Shown one piece after another: positions 8,122-16,811 of a stretch of 64,000 bases of DNA (position 1 is the first letter of the stretch; each line of letters starts with the position of its first letter). Source of the DNA: UBA6522 sp965237785 (lineage in GTDB: Bacteria > Pseudomonadota > Gammaproteobacteria > Steroidobacterales > Rariloculaceae). The stretch covers positions 4,324,646 to 4,388,645 of the forward strand of contig OZ250159.1 of the NCBI GenBank assembly GCA_965237785.1, read 5' to 3'. The position numbers and the translations under genes were made by a program. The notes beneath the pieces are model-generated. The model did not search any database, was not told where the DNA came from, and saw nothing but the letters and a program-made list of their open reading frames with translations.

Positions 8122-8862
8122 ATGATCAGAAACGCCATCGTACTAATTTCTATCGCCGCATTTTCGGCCAGCGGCTGGGCGGCGGACGAGAGCCATGCCT
8201 CCAGGCATGAAACCATCGGTCTGGGTAGCGGAGGGGCCGTCGGTGCGGCTGCCGGAGGCCCGGTCGGGTTCATTGTCGGCGCGGCGCTGGGCGCCTGGTT
8301 GGGCGATCAATTCAATCGGCAACATCGCGCGCGGACAGAATTTGAGCAGAACTGGATGGCGTCCGAGGCCGAGGTCGCCGAACTGAACGGGTTGCTGCAA
8401 GGCGCCGCGCAGCGTACTTCGTCGATGCAATCGCAAGTGTCGACGCTCGAGTCACGGCTTCGCCGCGAGTCCCGGCAGATGCGGGACACGATTCGCGCTG
8501 CTCTCGATCTGCAGGTGCTCTTCAAGACCGATGAAGATACGGTTTCGCCGGAAACCCAGGCGCGGCTGGTGCGTTTGGCAGCGCTGCTGGCGGGGATGGA
8601 AGACATGCTGGTGCGCATTGAAGGTCACGCGGATGCCCGCGGGGACATCGAGCACAACGCGCAACTCTCGGCGCAGCGCGCCGCGACCGTCAGGGGAATG
8701 CTGATACGCGCGGGCGTGCCGGCCGACAGGATCAGTGTGGATGCCTACGGCGAGCAGTTTTCATCCGCGCCCGAGAATGACCTCGATTCGCTTGCCCTGG
8801 AGAGGCGCGTCCAATTGACATTGATATCAGGCGACGACGACGCACGCGTTGCGCGCGAATAG
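8122..8862 (+). CDS. OmpA-family protein with glycine zipper, PdsO-like
   Basis: 246 residues from ATG 8122 (AGGAG 7 nt upstream); longer in-frame starts are rejected because a signal peptide begins here (IRNAIVLISIAAFSASGWAA). Then a glycine-zipper stretch (GLGSGGAVGAAAGGPVGF, about 33-55), a coiled coil (about 70-130) and a C-terminal OmpA domain (about 140-230; VRIEGHADARGD, LSAQRAATVRGML). It should be an outer-membrane or periplasmic peptidoglycan-binding protein. The layout matches the sortase-associated OmpA protein PdsO, but no sortase gene is visible. It could be the peptidoglycan anchor of the TolQ/VWA machine; that is inference. Confidence 0.85.
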   Translation: MIRNAIVLISIAAFSASGWAADESHASRHETIGLGSGGAVGAAAGGPVGFIVGAALGAWLGDQFNRQHRARTEFEQNWMASEAEVAELNGLLQGAAQRTSSMQSQVSTLESRLRRESRQMRDTIRAALDLQVLFKTDEDTVSPETQARLVRLAALLAGMEDMLVRIEGHADARGDIEHNAQLSAQRAATVRGMLIRAGVPADRISVDAYGEQFSSAPENDLDSLALERRVQLTLISGDDDARVARE

Positions 8863-8870
8863 CGGCCTGG

Positions 8871-8905
8871 CTGGGGGGCGTCGGGTGACGGTGCCCCCAG
8901 TTTTC
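8871..8905 (+). terminator. Rho-independent terminator after the OmpA-family gene
   Basis: CTGGGGG (8871-8877) pairs with CCCCCAG (8894-8900), followed by TTTTC. It starts 8 nt after the stop codon. Confidence 0.7.
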
Positions 8906-9142
8906 AAGTCAATAGGTCACCGCGCCGGTAACGACAGCGGCTTTTTCGTTCAGTCAACTCATCTGGCCGTTGCCTCCAATTCCAAAAACTGACCACAGTG
9001 CGAGTGTCTGTACGCACTTCTACTGTCCCCGCGGGCGATTTTCTGTGCCAGAATCGGTACCAGTTTCATTTTGCCGATGAGTAAGATCACCCCGTGATTC
9101 AAGATATAAATTCCGCACTCGCCAATGCGGGAGGAGAAAAAA

Positions 9143-10111
9143 ATGTGGGACGACAACAATAAAGTGAGCCGCGTGGCAGTTTCAGCGTTGCTGGCACTGG
9201 TTTGCGCCGTGTCGACAGCGCAGGCGCAATCCTGGAGTCCTCCGGCGGAAGCCGACCGCTGCCCCGCCAAGTGGGGAGCGGACGACGAGCGCGGCTCGGG
9301 GAACCACATGGGCTCCGCTTCCGTGTTGCGGGCCGCGAGCTTGATACGCAGCGGCGAGGTCGTCGAACTCGGTCACGAATTGCACGGATCGATACCGCTC
9401 GGCAATCGCCATTTCGATCTTTACCCCAAGCCGACGGCGATGAATCCGCAGAGCAATCAGAGGGGCTCGAACGAAGAACTCGTCGTCACCGAACTCGGCC
9501 AGGTCGGCACGCAGTTCGACGGTTTCAGTCACCAGACAATCGGCGATACGCTGTACAACTGCATTCGCGTCAGTGAGACCCTGACGCGGTCGGGTTTCAC
9601 CCGGCTCGGCATAGAGAACGTGGGTATGCTCATGACACGGGGTGTGTTGCTCGATATCGCCAGGCTGAAGGGCGTGGACATTCTGCCCGACGACTATGAG
9701 ATCACGACGGAAGATTTGCAGCAGGCGCTGGCGCTGGCGGAACTGACGCTGGAGCCCGGCGATGCCGTAATCATCAATACCGGATGGGGACAACTCTGGG
9801 AAAACGATGTCGAGCGCTTCCTGGGCAGAGCCCCAGGTATCAGCGTAGCTGCCGCGGAGTGGCTCGCGACCCAGGACCCGATGCTCGTGGGCGCCGATAA
9901 TCAGCCCGTGGAAATTCAACCCAATCCTGATTCCAGCGTCTCATTGCCCGTCCATCAGATCATGCTCGTCGTCAACGGGATCCATCTGCTGGAGCGTATG
10001 AAACTGGACGAGCTTGCCGCACGGGAAGTGTACGAGTTTGCGTTTGTCATGCAGCCTTTGAAGATCAGGGGGGCGACAGGATCGACGGTAGTCCCCGCCG
10101 CAATTTACTGA
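9143..10111 (+). CDS. secreted cyclase-family hydrolase (kynurenine formamidase-like)
   Basis: 322 residues. ATG 9143 is preferred over the in-frame ATG 9125 because GGAGGAG sits 6-7 nt upstream. A signal peptide (VSRVAVSALLALVCAVSTAQ) is followed by a PF04199-type cyclase/metal-dependent hydrolase domain: the metal-site segment reads GTQFDGFSH, and NTGWGQLWEN and LPVHQIMLV are typical. Members open amide or ester bonds in cyclic or aryl substrates; the substrate cannot be told here. Export to the periplasm is unusual for kynurenine formamidase itself. The 237 nt upstream of it contain no gene I can support. Confidence 0.8.
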   Translation: MWDDNNKVSRVAVSALLALVCAVSTAQAQSWSPPAEADRCPAKWGADDERGSGNHMGSASVLRAASLIRSGEVVELGHELHGSIPLGNRHFDLYPKPTAMNPQSNQRGSNEELVVTELGQVGTQFDGFSHQTIGDTLYNCIRVSETLTRSGFTRLGIENVGMLMTRGVLLDIARLKGVDILPDDYEITTEDLQQALALAELTLEPGDAVIINTGWGQLWENDVERFLGRAPGISVAAAEWLATQDPMLVGADNQPVEIQPNPDSSVSLPVHQIMLVVNGIHLLERMKLDELAAREVYEFAFVMQPLKIRGATGSTVVPAAIY

Positions 10112-10176
10112 CGGAGCACGCCACGGCACCGCGGGCGCATCGGCGGTCGCAGTCGAAATTCGGTGCGCGATACGCT

Positions 10177-10848
10177 TTAAAGGTAGGGCGCCAACAGCGG
10201 TAGGAGGTCCGCAGCTTCACGGGGCGCGCCGAGGCGACCGAGAACATGGACCGGCGCCGAGCCGCTGAAGCGGCGGATGACCGCGGCTGTTTCCTCCAGC
10301 GTCACCGGCTGCGTGTCGGAAGCGTTGACGACGATGCCGGCGAGTTCCACCTTGCGGGTCAGCAGCATGCCTGCCGCTGTGAGCGTGTGGCTCAGAGCGC
10401 CGAGATAGCTTCCCGTCACGAGGATCGTTGGAACCTCCAGGGCCGCGATCCAGTCGAGCACGGTGTGCCGCGGGTCCAGTGGAACCATCACCCCGCCGAT
10501 TCCTTCGATCAGCGTGACGTCGGCGTCGCGGTCGGCGGCGCAAAAGGTAACCAAATCGTCGAAGGGGATCGACCTGTTCTCCCGCGCGGCCGCCATGTCG
10601 GGGGATAGCGGCTCCTCGAAGCGCCAAGGCGAGATCGAGGCGATTCCAGCGGAGTCCACAGGCAATCCGAGTGCCGTCAGAAGGGTGCCGCTGTCGCTGT
10701 CCGCCAACGCGTCGGGTTGCATGCCGGTCGCCACCGGTTTCAGCGCACGGACGCTGAAACTTCGCCGTCGCAGTTGGTGGAGCAGGGCGCAGGTGACAAA
10801 GGTCTTGCCGATTTCAGTGCCCGAAGCGGTGATGAAAAACTTCGTCAT
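10177..10848 (-). CDS. bioD: dethiobiotin synthetase
   Basis: 223 residues, usual length. It closes the ureido ring of 7,8-diaminopelargonate with CO2 and ATP. The N-terminal P-loop reads FFITASGTEIGKTFVTCAL, close to the GTDTxVGKT of the family; LKPVATGM and TLIEGIGGVMVPL are further signatures. It overlaps bioF by ATGA (10845-10848), so the two are co-translated. The gene converges on the cyclase-family gene. Confidence 0.95.
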   Translation of the reverse strand: MTKFFITASGTEIGKTFVTCALLHQLRRRSFSVRALKPVATGMQPDALADSDSGTLLTALGLPVDSAGIASISPWRFEEPLSPDMAAARENRSIPFDDLVTFCAADRDADVTLIEGIGGVMVPLDPRHTVLDWIAALEVPTILVTGSYLGALSHTLTAAGMLLTRKVELAGIVVNASDTQPVTLEETAAVIRRFSGSAPVHVLGRLGAPREAADLLPLLAPYL

Positions 10849-12005
10849 TCAATGCTCACGGCTTCTGCGACCGCCGCGGCCACGCGGTCGACATCGTCCT
10901 CCCCATGGCAAGCGGCGAACGTGAAGCGCAGCCGAGCAGTCCCCTCGGGCACCGTTGGCGGCCGGATGGCGCCCACCAAAAATCCCCGTTGCTTCAGCCG
11001 CTCGGCGGCTCGCATCGTGCGGTCCGCCGCACCGAGGACGATCGGCACGATCGGGCTCCGCGGCGTCGGCAAGCCGACGCGCGCGGCGAAGCGCCGCGCC
11101 CGCTGCAATGGTTTCTCGACCAATTGGGCGTCCGTCTCGATGATATCGAGCGCCGCCGTTGCGGCGGCCAGCGTTCCCGGTGGCAGGCCCGTCGTGTAGT
11201 GAAAGCTTCTGGCCCGGTTACGGATCAGTTCCGCTACCTCCCGGCTGGTGCACACGTAGCCGCCATAGGCGCCGACGGCTTTGGAAAGCGTACCCATCTG
11301 CAGCGGCACCCGGACTGCCCGTCCATCGACGAAACTGGAGCCGCGGCCGTTCTCGACAACGCCCAGGCCGTGGGCGTCATCGGTCATTAGCCACGCATCG
11401 TGTGCTTCGCAGATCGCCTGCAATTCATCCACCGGCGCCCGGTCGCCGTCCATGCTGAAGACGCCATCGGTGAGTACCAGGCAATGACGGTACGACGACC
11501 TGTGTTCACGGAGAAGACCAGCCAATTCCGCCGTATTCCGATGACCGAAACGGATCGTTCGGCAACGCGCCAGCGTGGCGCCGGCAAAGAGACACGCATG
11601 ACACAACTCATCCAGGAGGATCAGATCCTGTCGCGCCGCCACGGCCGGTATCACGCCTATATTGGCGAGATAGCCACTGCCGAAAACCACCGCATCCTCG
11701 GTTCCTTTGAGTCGCGCCAACGCCGACTCCAGCGGGGTATAAAGTGGACTATTCCCCGTTATCAGACGCGATGCGCCGGCGCCGGCGCCGTAGGTTTTCG
11801 TCGCTTCCCGGCTTGCGGCGATAACCTTGGGATGGTGCGACAGACCGAGGTAGTCATTGCAGGCGAAGGAGATGAGGTCCCTTGTGTCGTGACGTGTTTT
11901 AGCGTCCGGGTAGCGCTCGGAGTCGGTCAGGATACGCAACAGGTGACGGCTACCCAGCTCCGCCAGCTTCTCTCGCGCGAACCTCCTCAACCGCTCCTCG
12001 CTCAA
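10845..12005 (-). CDS. bioF: 8-amino-7-oxononanoate synthase
   Basis: 386 residues from TTG 12005, with GGGAG 8 nt upstream on the minus strand. It is a PLP-dependent condensation enzyme (pimeloyl thioester plus L-alanine). Visible: FACNDYLGLSHHP, GAGASRLITGNS, TDDAHGLGVVENGRG, and the PLP lysine in GTLSKAVGAYGGYV. It is followed by bioD in an ATGA overlap. It starts 60 nt after aprA on the same strand, so aprMBA-bioFD could be one transcript. bioA lies separately at 23281. Confidence 0.95.
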   Translation of the reverse strand: MSEERLRRFAREKLAELGSRHLLRILTDSERYPDAKTRHDTRDLISFACNDYLGLSHHPKVIAASREATKTYGAGAGASRLITGNSPLYTPLESALARLKGTEDAVVFGSGYLANIGVIPAVAARQDLILLDELCHACLFAGATLARCRTIRFGHRNTAELAGLLREHRSSYRHCLVLTDGVFSMDGDRAPVDELQAICEAHDAWLMTDDAHGLGVVENGRGSSFVDGRAVRVPLQMGTLSKAVGAYGGYVCTSREVAELIRNRARSFHYTTGLPPGTLAAATAALDIIETDAQLVEKPLQRARRFAARVGLPTPRSPIVPIVLGAADRTMRAAERLKQRGFLVGAIRPPTVPEGTARLRFTFAACHGEDDVDRVAAAVAEAVSIE

Positions 12006-12064
12006 TGCCTGCGCTCCCTGGTAGGCCGAATGTCCAACTGCCCGGCTCAGTCAATCCGCACCCC

Positions 12065-13909
12065 TTAATCGATGATGTGGTGCACGGGCGCCGTTTTCAA
12101 CTCCCAACTCCCGGATTCACGATCGTAGCGGGACAAGGTGAAGCAATGCCAATCGGTATCGTCCAGCTTCGGATGATCGCCACGATAGTAATACCCCGGC
12201 CACCGGGTTTCCTTTCGGAACATCGTGTGATGCGTCACGGATTCGGAGGCTATGACGCGGTGGTGTAGTTCCCACGCCCGCTGAAGCTGGTGCAGGTCTT
12301 CGGCGCCGAGATGGTCGAGGTCCTCCTTGAGCATCTCCAGCAGCTCCAGCCCGCGGGTGAGCAATGGTTCGTTGGTGAGGTAGTTTGCGCCGATGCCGCC
12401 GACGTATTCGTCCATGATCTGCTCGAGACGTTGAAGACCCTGCATCGGCAGGAGATAGCTCGGCGAAACGGTGCCCGCGACGATCTCGTTGCGGCCGACC
12501 GTGTAATTTTCCATGGGCCGGTAGATCACCTTCTTCAGCGCCTGGTACTCCGCCTCACTGACCTGAGGCCGCTCCTTGCCCAGGTCGTTCACGTAGTTGA
12601 CCGCCGCCTTGGCCGCGATCCTGCCTTCCGCGAAGGATCCCGAAGAGAACTTGTGGGCCGCCCCGCCGATGGTGTCGCCGGCGCCGAAAAGCCCGTCGAC
12701 GGTCATCATCCGGTTGTATCCCCACTGGTAATCCGAGGGCGCGCAGTCTTCCGGCCCGCTCGCCCACGCGCCGGAGCAGGTGGCGTGGGAGCCCATGACG
12801 TAGGGCTCGGATGTGGTCAACTCGGGATTGGTATGCTTGGGATCGATATTCTGGGACGCCCAGACCACCGCTTGCCCGATGGTCATGCCGAGGAAGTTTT
12901 CCCAGCCGACGGTCTCCTTATGCGGATCCTGGAAGGCCTCCTTCGTCACCATGCGGATCGGGCCTCTGCCGGCCTTGACCTCCTCCAGGAGGGCATGGTT
13001 CCGGAGACAGGTCGGCACCGGGTGCCGATCGACGTAGTCCCCGACCAGTTCCCTGGTGTGCTCGTACCAATTGGACTCGTATTCATTCCCGTATGCGTTT
13101 TCCGTGTACGTCTTCAGATGCAGGAAGTAGGCGCCGACCGGACCGTAGCCGTCCTTGAATCGGGTGAGGACGATCCGGTTCTCCATCTGCGTCATCGTGG
13201 CGCCGACGTGGATCGGCAACGCATACGCGGAGGCGCTGCTCCATGGCGCATACCATGTCCGTCCCATGCCCTCGCCGACGGCGCGGGGCTTGTAGATGTG
13301 CGATGCGCCGCCGGCGCAGACGATCACGGCCGTCGCGCGGAAGACGTAGAAATTGCCGCTCCGGACATTGAAGCCGACAGCCCCGGCGACCCGGTTGGGC
13401 TTTGTCGTGTCCATCAGCAGGTGGGTCACCATGATCCGGTTATAGACCTCGGTGGCGGCCTTGGTGGCGGCCTCGGCGACGATCGGCTTGTAACTTTCGC
13501 CGTGAATCATGATCTGCCATTTGCCTTCGCGCTGATACCGCCCGGTTTCCGGGTCTCTCATCATCGGCAGGCCCCACTCCTCGAACTTGTGCACGCAGGA
13601 GTCGACATGCCGGGCGATGTCGTAGCCCAGGTCCTCGCGCACGAGGCCCATGAGGTCGTTGCGGGCGTAGCGGACATGGTCCTCGGGCTGGTTCTCATCC
13701 CACTGCATGCCCATGTAGGTGTTGATCGCATACAAGCCCTGAGCAACGGCGCCGCTGCGCTCGATATTCGCCTTCTCGACGCACACAATCTTGAGGTCGC
13801 GCCCCCAATACCTGGATTCGTACGTGGCCCCGCAGCCAGCCATGCCGCCGCCGATGACGAGGATATCGGAATCCACAAAAACCGTTTTTCTGCGCGTGAA
13901 CAAGCCCAT
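12065..13909 (-). CDS. aprA: adenylylsulfate reductase alpha subunit
   Basis: 614 residues, standard for AprA. The FAD site is near the N-terminus (DILVIGGGMAGCGA). AprA-typical blocks include SGAVAQGLYAINTYMGMQ, PVGAYFLHLKTYTENAYG and FGAGDTIGGAAHKFSSGSFA. In sulfur oxidisers AprBA runs in reverse, forming APS from sulfite and AMP in the cytoplasm. Start overlaps the aprB stop by one base. The presence of AprM and absence of QmoABC in the window fit the sulfur-oxidiser type rather than a sulfate reducer. Confidence 0.97.
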   Translation of the reverse strand: MGLFTRRKTVFVDSDILVIGGGMAGCGATYESRYWGRDLKIVCVEKANIERSGAVAQGLYAINTYMGMQWDENQPEDHVRYARNDLMGLVREDLGYDIARHVDSCVHKFEEWGLPMMRDPETGRYQREGKWQIMIHGESYKPIVAEAATKAATEVYNRIMVTHLLMDTTKPNRVAGAVGFNVRSGNFYVFRATAVIVCAGGASHIYKPRAVGEGMGRTWYAPWSSASAYALPIHVGATMTQMENRIVLTRFKDGYGPVGAYFLHLKTYTENAYGNEYESNWYEHTRELVGDYVDRHPVPTCLRNHALLEEVKAGRGPIRMVTKEAFQDPHKETVGWENFLGMTIGQAVVWASQNIDPKHTNPELTTSEPYVMGSHATCSGAWASGPEDCAPSDYQWGYNRMMTVDGLFGAGDTIGGAAHKFSSGSFAEGRIAAKAAVNYVNDLGKERPQVSEAEYQALKKVIYRPMENYTVGRNEIVAGTVSPSYLLPMQGLQRLEQIMDEYVGGIGANYLTNEPLLTRGLELLEMLKEDLDHLGAEDLHQLQRAWELHHRVIASESVTHHTMFRKETRWPGYYYRGDHPKLDDTDWHCFTLSRYDRESGSWELKTAPVHHIID

Positions 13910-14370
13910 CAGGCGTTCCCTTGCTTGAGGTTTTTCGGAGTCAACGCGGGTAACTCTTCGATGTTGAGCGCTTCGGGTTCGTGCGCGAGTTCCTGGTTCT
14001 TGAAGGCATCCTTGCCCGGTGCTTCGTATTCAGACGGTGATTTGATCGATCCCCATGGCGTGGTCCGGATCGGGGAAACGAAATCTTTCTCCCTGCCGTC
14101 CCGGAACTTGATCTTCCAGGAGACGGTTCCCTTCTCCTCCTCCCGCAGCACCCGAACACTGTGACCCAAGGGGGCAAAGTCGGCATAACCGCGCACGTCG
14201 ATCGCGTTTTGCGGACAAGCCTTCACGCAGGAGTAACACTCCCAGCACATATTCGGCTCGATGTTGTAGGCACGGCGATGGACGGGGTCGATGTGCATGA
14301 TGTCGGACGGGCAGATATCGACACAATATCCGCAGCCGTCGCAACGAGTCATGTAAACAAACGTCGGCAT
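13909..14370 (-). CDS. aprB: adenylylsulfate reductase beta subunit, 2x[4Fe-4S]
   Basis: 153 residues. Two ferredoxin-type cysteine clusters: CDGCGYCVDICPSDIMHIDP and CWECYSCVKACPQNAIDVRG. The C-terminal arm wraps AprA in known structures. It passes electrons from the AprA FAD onward, probably to AprM. It sits between aprM and aprA, overlapping aprA by one base. Confidence 0.97.
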   Translation of the reverse strand: MPTFVYMTRCDGCGYCVDICPSDIMHIDPVHRRAYNIEPNMCWECYSCVKACPQNAIDVRGYADFAPLGHSVRVLREEEKGTVSWKIKFRDGREKDFVSPIRTTPWGSIKSPSEYEAPGKDAFKNQELAHEPEALNIEELPALTPKNLKQGNA

Positions 14371-14414
14371 GAGTTTCCCTTCTCCCTAGTATCGAAGGCC
14401 CAACGGAGCTATCC

Positions 14415-14433
14415 CGGATAGCGTTGACAGGCC
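14415..14433 (-). repeat. 19-bp dispersed repeat, copy 1
   Basis: Plus-strand CGGATAGCGTTGACAGGCC, just after the aprM stop. It matches 21826-21844 except for one base. Copy 1 also lies next to an inverted pair (GCTATCC-C-GGATAGC). Confidence 0.7.
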
Positions 14434-14437
14434 CTTA

Positions 14438-15223
14438 TCAATAATTTCGAGACCTTTGGCGGGCGCTGCCAAATGATTTCGGTACTTCGGCCGGGGGCGG
14501 CAGGTTGCTCCTCGAGCCGTTCGCTTCCTCCACCCGTTTCTGAAAGGCCGCCGCGGGCTTGAAGAACATATGTGCGAATTTGGACCACGCAACGGACCCG
14601 AAGAGCACCGTCGTGGCGATGATGTGCAAACCGGAGACCAGGCTCGCCCACGAGCTGCCTGTCGCCTGGAGGTACCCCCAGATGAGGGCCAATGTCGCGC
14701 TCGCGACAAGCGACAGGATGAACAGGTCAGCGCGCACAACGCGGAACGGTGAATTGCCCTCGGCGGCGACGTCGACCCGAATGAAAAACCAGAACCAGTA
14801 ACCGCCGAGACAAACCATCAGGGCCCCGAGGTACCACAACAGCGGCAGGATGGCGGGCGTGGGGGTGGCGGGCGTCGGGTACCGGAACACCATGATGGCG
14901 GTCGTGATCGCGTACGCCAGGAAGCCGTACATCGTCAGCAGGTGGGCCAGTCTGCGCCGCATATTGCAGAATTCACCGGACATCAGGCCCTCCACGACAA
15001 CGGTTTGGATCGCCAGGGACGCCATTTGCCCGGCACTGACCCGTTGGGACCCCTTACTGCTTGCATTTCGCCAGTTGTTGAAGAAGTACGTGGCGCTCTT
15101 CTTGTGCAGCGTGTCGTACAACGTGCCGCCCGCGACCAGGAGGATCATGACGACAACGTACGTCTGAATGACGGAGGGCGGTATCGACGCCGAAAGCTCG
15201 GCGAACGGATTGCTGGTGAACAT
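14438..15223 (-). CDS. aprM: AprM, membrane anchor of adenylylsulfate reductase
   Basis: 261 residues from ATG 15223. About six hydrophobic spans, for example VIQTYVVVMILLVAGGTLY, LTMYGFLAYAITTAIMVF and LPLLWYLGALMVCLGGYWFW. Gene order aprM-aprB-aprA and the size fit the AprM anchor described for Allochromatium-type sulfur oxidisers that lack QmoABC. It should carry electrons between AprB and the quinone pool. The distinctive N-terminal cytoplasmic loop (KSATYFFNNWR) and GEFCNMRRRLAHLL are visible. Confidence 0.85.
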   Translation of the reverse strand: MFTSNPFAELSASIPPSVIQTYVVVMILLVAGGTLYDTLHKKSATYFFNNWRNASSKGSQRVSAGQMASLAIQTVVVEGLMSGEFCNMRRRLAHLLTMYGFLAYAITTAIMVFRYPTPATPTPAILPLLWYLGALMVCLGGYWFWFFIRVDVAAEGNSPFRVVRADLFILSLVASATLALIWGYLQATGSSWASLVSGLHIIATTVLFGSVAWSKFAHMFFKPAAAFQKRVEEANGSRSNLPPPAEVPKSFGSARQRSRNY

Positions 15224-15424
15224 CAAACGACCCCAATTTTAGCCGGCTATTACCACCGCTATTACAACCGCGTGGATCGACGCCAGGCTGACCGAAAAAC
15301 CAAGGCGCGCCAGTATACCGAACTCCGGAAGGACGCGTCATTGGTCGGAAGACCCGGAGTTCCCAACTTGAATTGCTCCCCCCGTGCGATAGAGTGTCGA
15401 TCGGACTTTCAATTGAGGCAGGTC
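15224..15424. promoter_or_regulatory. divergent intergenic region between aprM and the exporter operon
   Basis: About 200 nt separate aprM (minus) from the small membrane protein (plus), so promoters for both should lie here. A weak candidate for the plus side is TTGAAT near 15368 followed 16 nt later by TAGAGT. Nothing stronger seen. Confidence 0.35.
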
Positions 15425-15607
15425 ATGTCCAAACCCGATTCATCCGACAATCAGCAGGTCGTGGAACACCTCGCGGAAGAGGCCTTGTCTTCCGAAAAGC
15501 GCGAGGATATCTGGGCCATTCTAATCGCCGCGGGCATTCTTCTGCTCAGCGTCGCTTTTCCCACCCAGATCTATCATTTCTTCAGCCGGATCCTGTATCT
15601 CTTCTGA
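15425..15607 (+). CDS. 60-residue membrane protein next to the sulfate exporter
   Basis: 60 residues, ATG 15425 with GAGGCAGG just upstream. The N-terminal half is acidic and hydrophilic; the C-terminal half is one membrane span (DIWAILIAAGILLLSVAFPT) and an aromatic tail. No known family. It lies 49 nt upstream of the YeiH-like exporter and probably forms an operon with it, perhaps as a small accessory subunit. Confidence 0.65.
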   Translation: MSKPDSSDNQQVVEHLAEEALSSEKREDIWAILIAAGILLLSVAFPTQIYHFFSRILYLF

Positions 15608-15656
15608 CGACGGCATCTGACTGGTTTCTATCCGTATTCGATTGCATGAGGCTCAA

Positions 15657-16781
15657 GTGAAGCGACTAAAAGTTCTTTTCGTTCCCGACTGGGGCAAATT
15701 CGTTCCAGGATTCCTTTTTTGTCTGGGGTTTGCCTACTTTGGCATGAACCTGGATCGTCTCATCGACAACTATCATACCGCCGGCGTGGCCTGGGCCACC
15801 TTTCTTTACGAAAGCGCGCAACTGAATTACGTGGCGATCCTGCTATTGGGCGGCATTTTGATACGCAACACTCTGCCGATACCGAAAATACTGTATCCGG
15901 GAATCGGCATTGCCCGTCCGATCATCAAGCCCGGCATCATTATCCTGGGTGTGCACTACGTCTGGGCCGATGTCGTCAGGGTCGGTAGCGTGGGCCTGGC
16001 CCTGACGGTCGTATTCATCTTCGGCACCGCCATTATTGTCATGTGGTTGTGCAAGAAATGGGGCGTCTCCGACGGGTTGGGGGGCATCATGGGCGCCGGA
16101 ACCGGCGTATGCGGAGTCTCCGCGATCATTGCCACCTCACCCGTGGTCAAGGCAAGTCCGCTGGAAATGGCCTATGCCATCGGGACGGTTCTGCTCTTTG
16201 GAACCCTGATGTTGTTCACCATGCCTTATATAGGCGCCGGCATCGATTTATCGGAATCGCAGTTCGGCGCCTGGACCGCCGTTGCGATCCTGAATACGGC
16301 GCAACTGGTGGCGGCGGCCGAGTGGTACGGCCCGGAGTCCAGGGATACCGCGGTGCTGATCAACGTGGCGCGAATCATGTTTTTGCCCGTAGTGGTGTTG
16401 TTCTCCCTTTGGTTCTACGTCCTGCGCACCGGCAGGCAGGAACCGGGTCGGGAAATCAACAAATGGCAGTTGATGAAAGACAAGTTTCCCATCTTTATCC
16501 TTGGCTTTTTTCTGCTGGTGCTCCTGAACAGCCTGAATATCGAGTCGCTTGGCGGCCCCGGGATCGCAGGTTCACCCTTCTGGGCCATGAACGCGGTCTA
16601 TACATGGTGCTTCGCCATCGGGTTTGCCGGCATCGGCCTTTCCATCTCCATTGATGATATGAAGCAGGCCGGTGGCACGGCCTTCACGATCGGCATGGCG
16701 GCGTCCCTGGTGAAGATGGTATTGGGCCTGGGCGCGGTGCTGCTTATCGGCAGCCAGTTGCTGCGGGTGATTGGGGGTTGA
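15657..16781 (+). CDS. YeiH-family putative sulfate exporter
   Basis: 374 residues from GTG 15657 (GAGG 5 nt upstream; an upstream TTG at 15642 is less likely). Around ten membrane spans. Signatures of the PF03601 family: LLLGGILIRNTLPIPK, KPGIIILGVHYVWADVVRVG, GTGVCGVSAIIATSPVVKAS, and LNTAQLVAAAEWYG. The family is annotated as putative sulfate exporters. Placement opposite aprMBA supports removal of sulfate or a related anion made by sulfite oxidation. Confidence 0.85.
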   Translation: MKRLKVLFVPDWGKFVPGFLFCLGFAYFGMNLDRLIDNYHTAGVAWATFLYESAQLNYVAILLLGGILIRNTLPIPKILYPGIGIARPIIKPGIIILGVHYVWADVVRVGSVGLALTVVFIFGTAIIVMWLCKKWGVSDGLGGIMGAGTGVCGVSAIIATSPVVKASPLEMAYAIGTVLLFGTLMLFTMPYIGAGIDLSESQFGAWTAVAILNTAQLVAAAEWYGPESRDTAVLINVARIMFLPVVVLFSLWFYVLRTGRQEPGREINKWQLMKDKFPIFILGFFLLVLLNSLNIESLGGPGIAGSPFWAMNAVYTWCFAIGFAGIGLSISIDDMKQAGGTAFTIGMAASLVKMVLGLGAVLLIGSQLLRVIGG

Positions 16782-16805
16782 CGGTTCATTGGGGGTTGAT
16801 GGCTC
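16770..16805 (+). repeat. two 18-bp tandem repeats
   Basis: ATTGGGGGTTGACGGTTC (16770-16787) and a copy with two changes (16788-16805). They cover the exporter stop and end just before the GTG of the stress protein, whose leader they form. Confidence 0.8.
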
Positions 16806-16811
16806 ATTGCC

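Noticed and set aside
1..8862. Zorya-type defence system (ZorA MotA-like plus OmpA-domain ZorB)
   Set aside because: The OmpA protein has a signal peptide and no MotB-type anchor, and no ZorC/D/E genes are present. VWA, FHA and PEGA proteins are not Zorya parts.
12290..14164. 624-codon plus-strand frame opposite aprA/aprB
   Set aside because: Antisense of the unmistakable aprBA genes.
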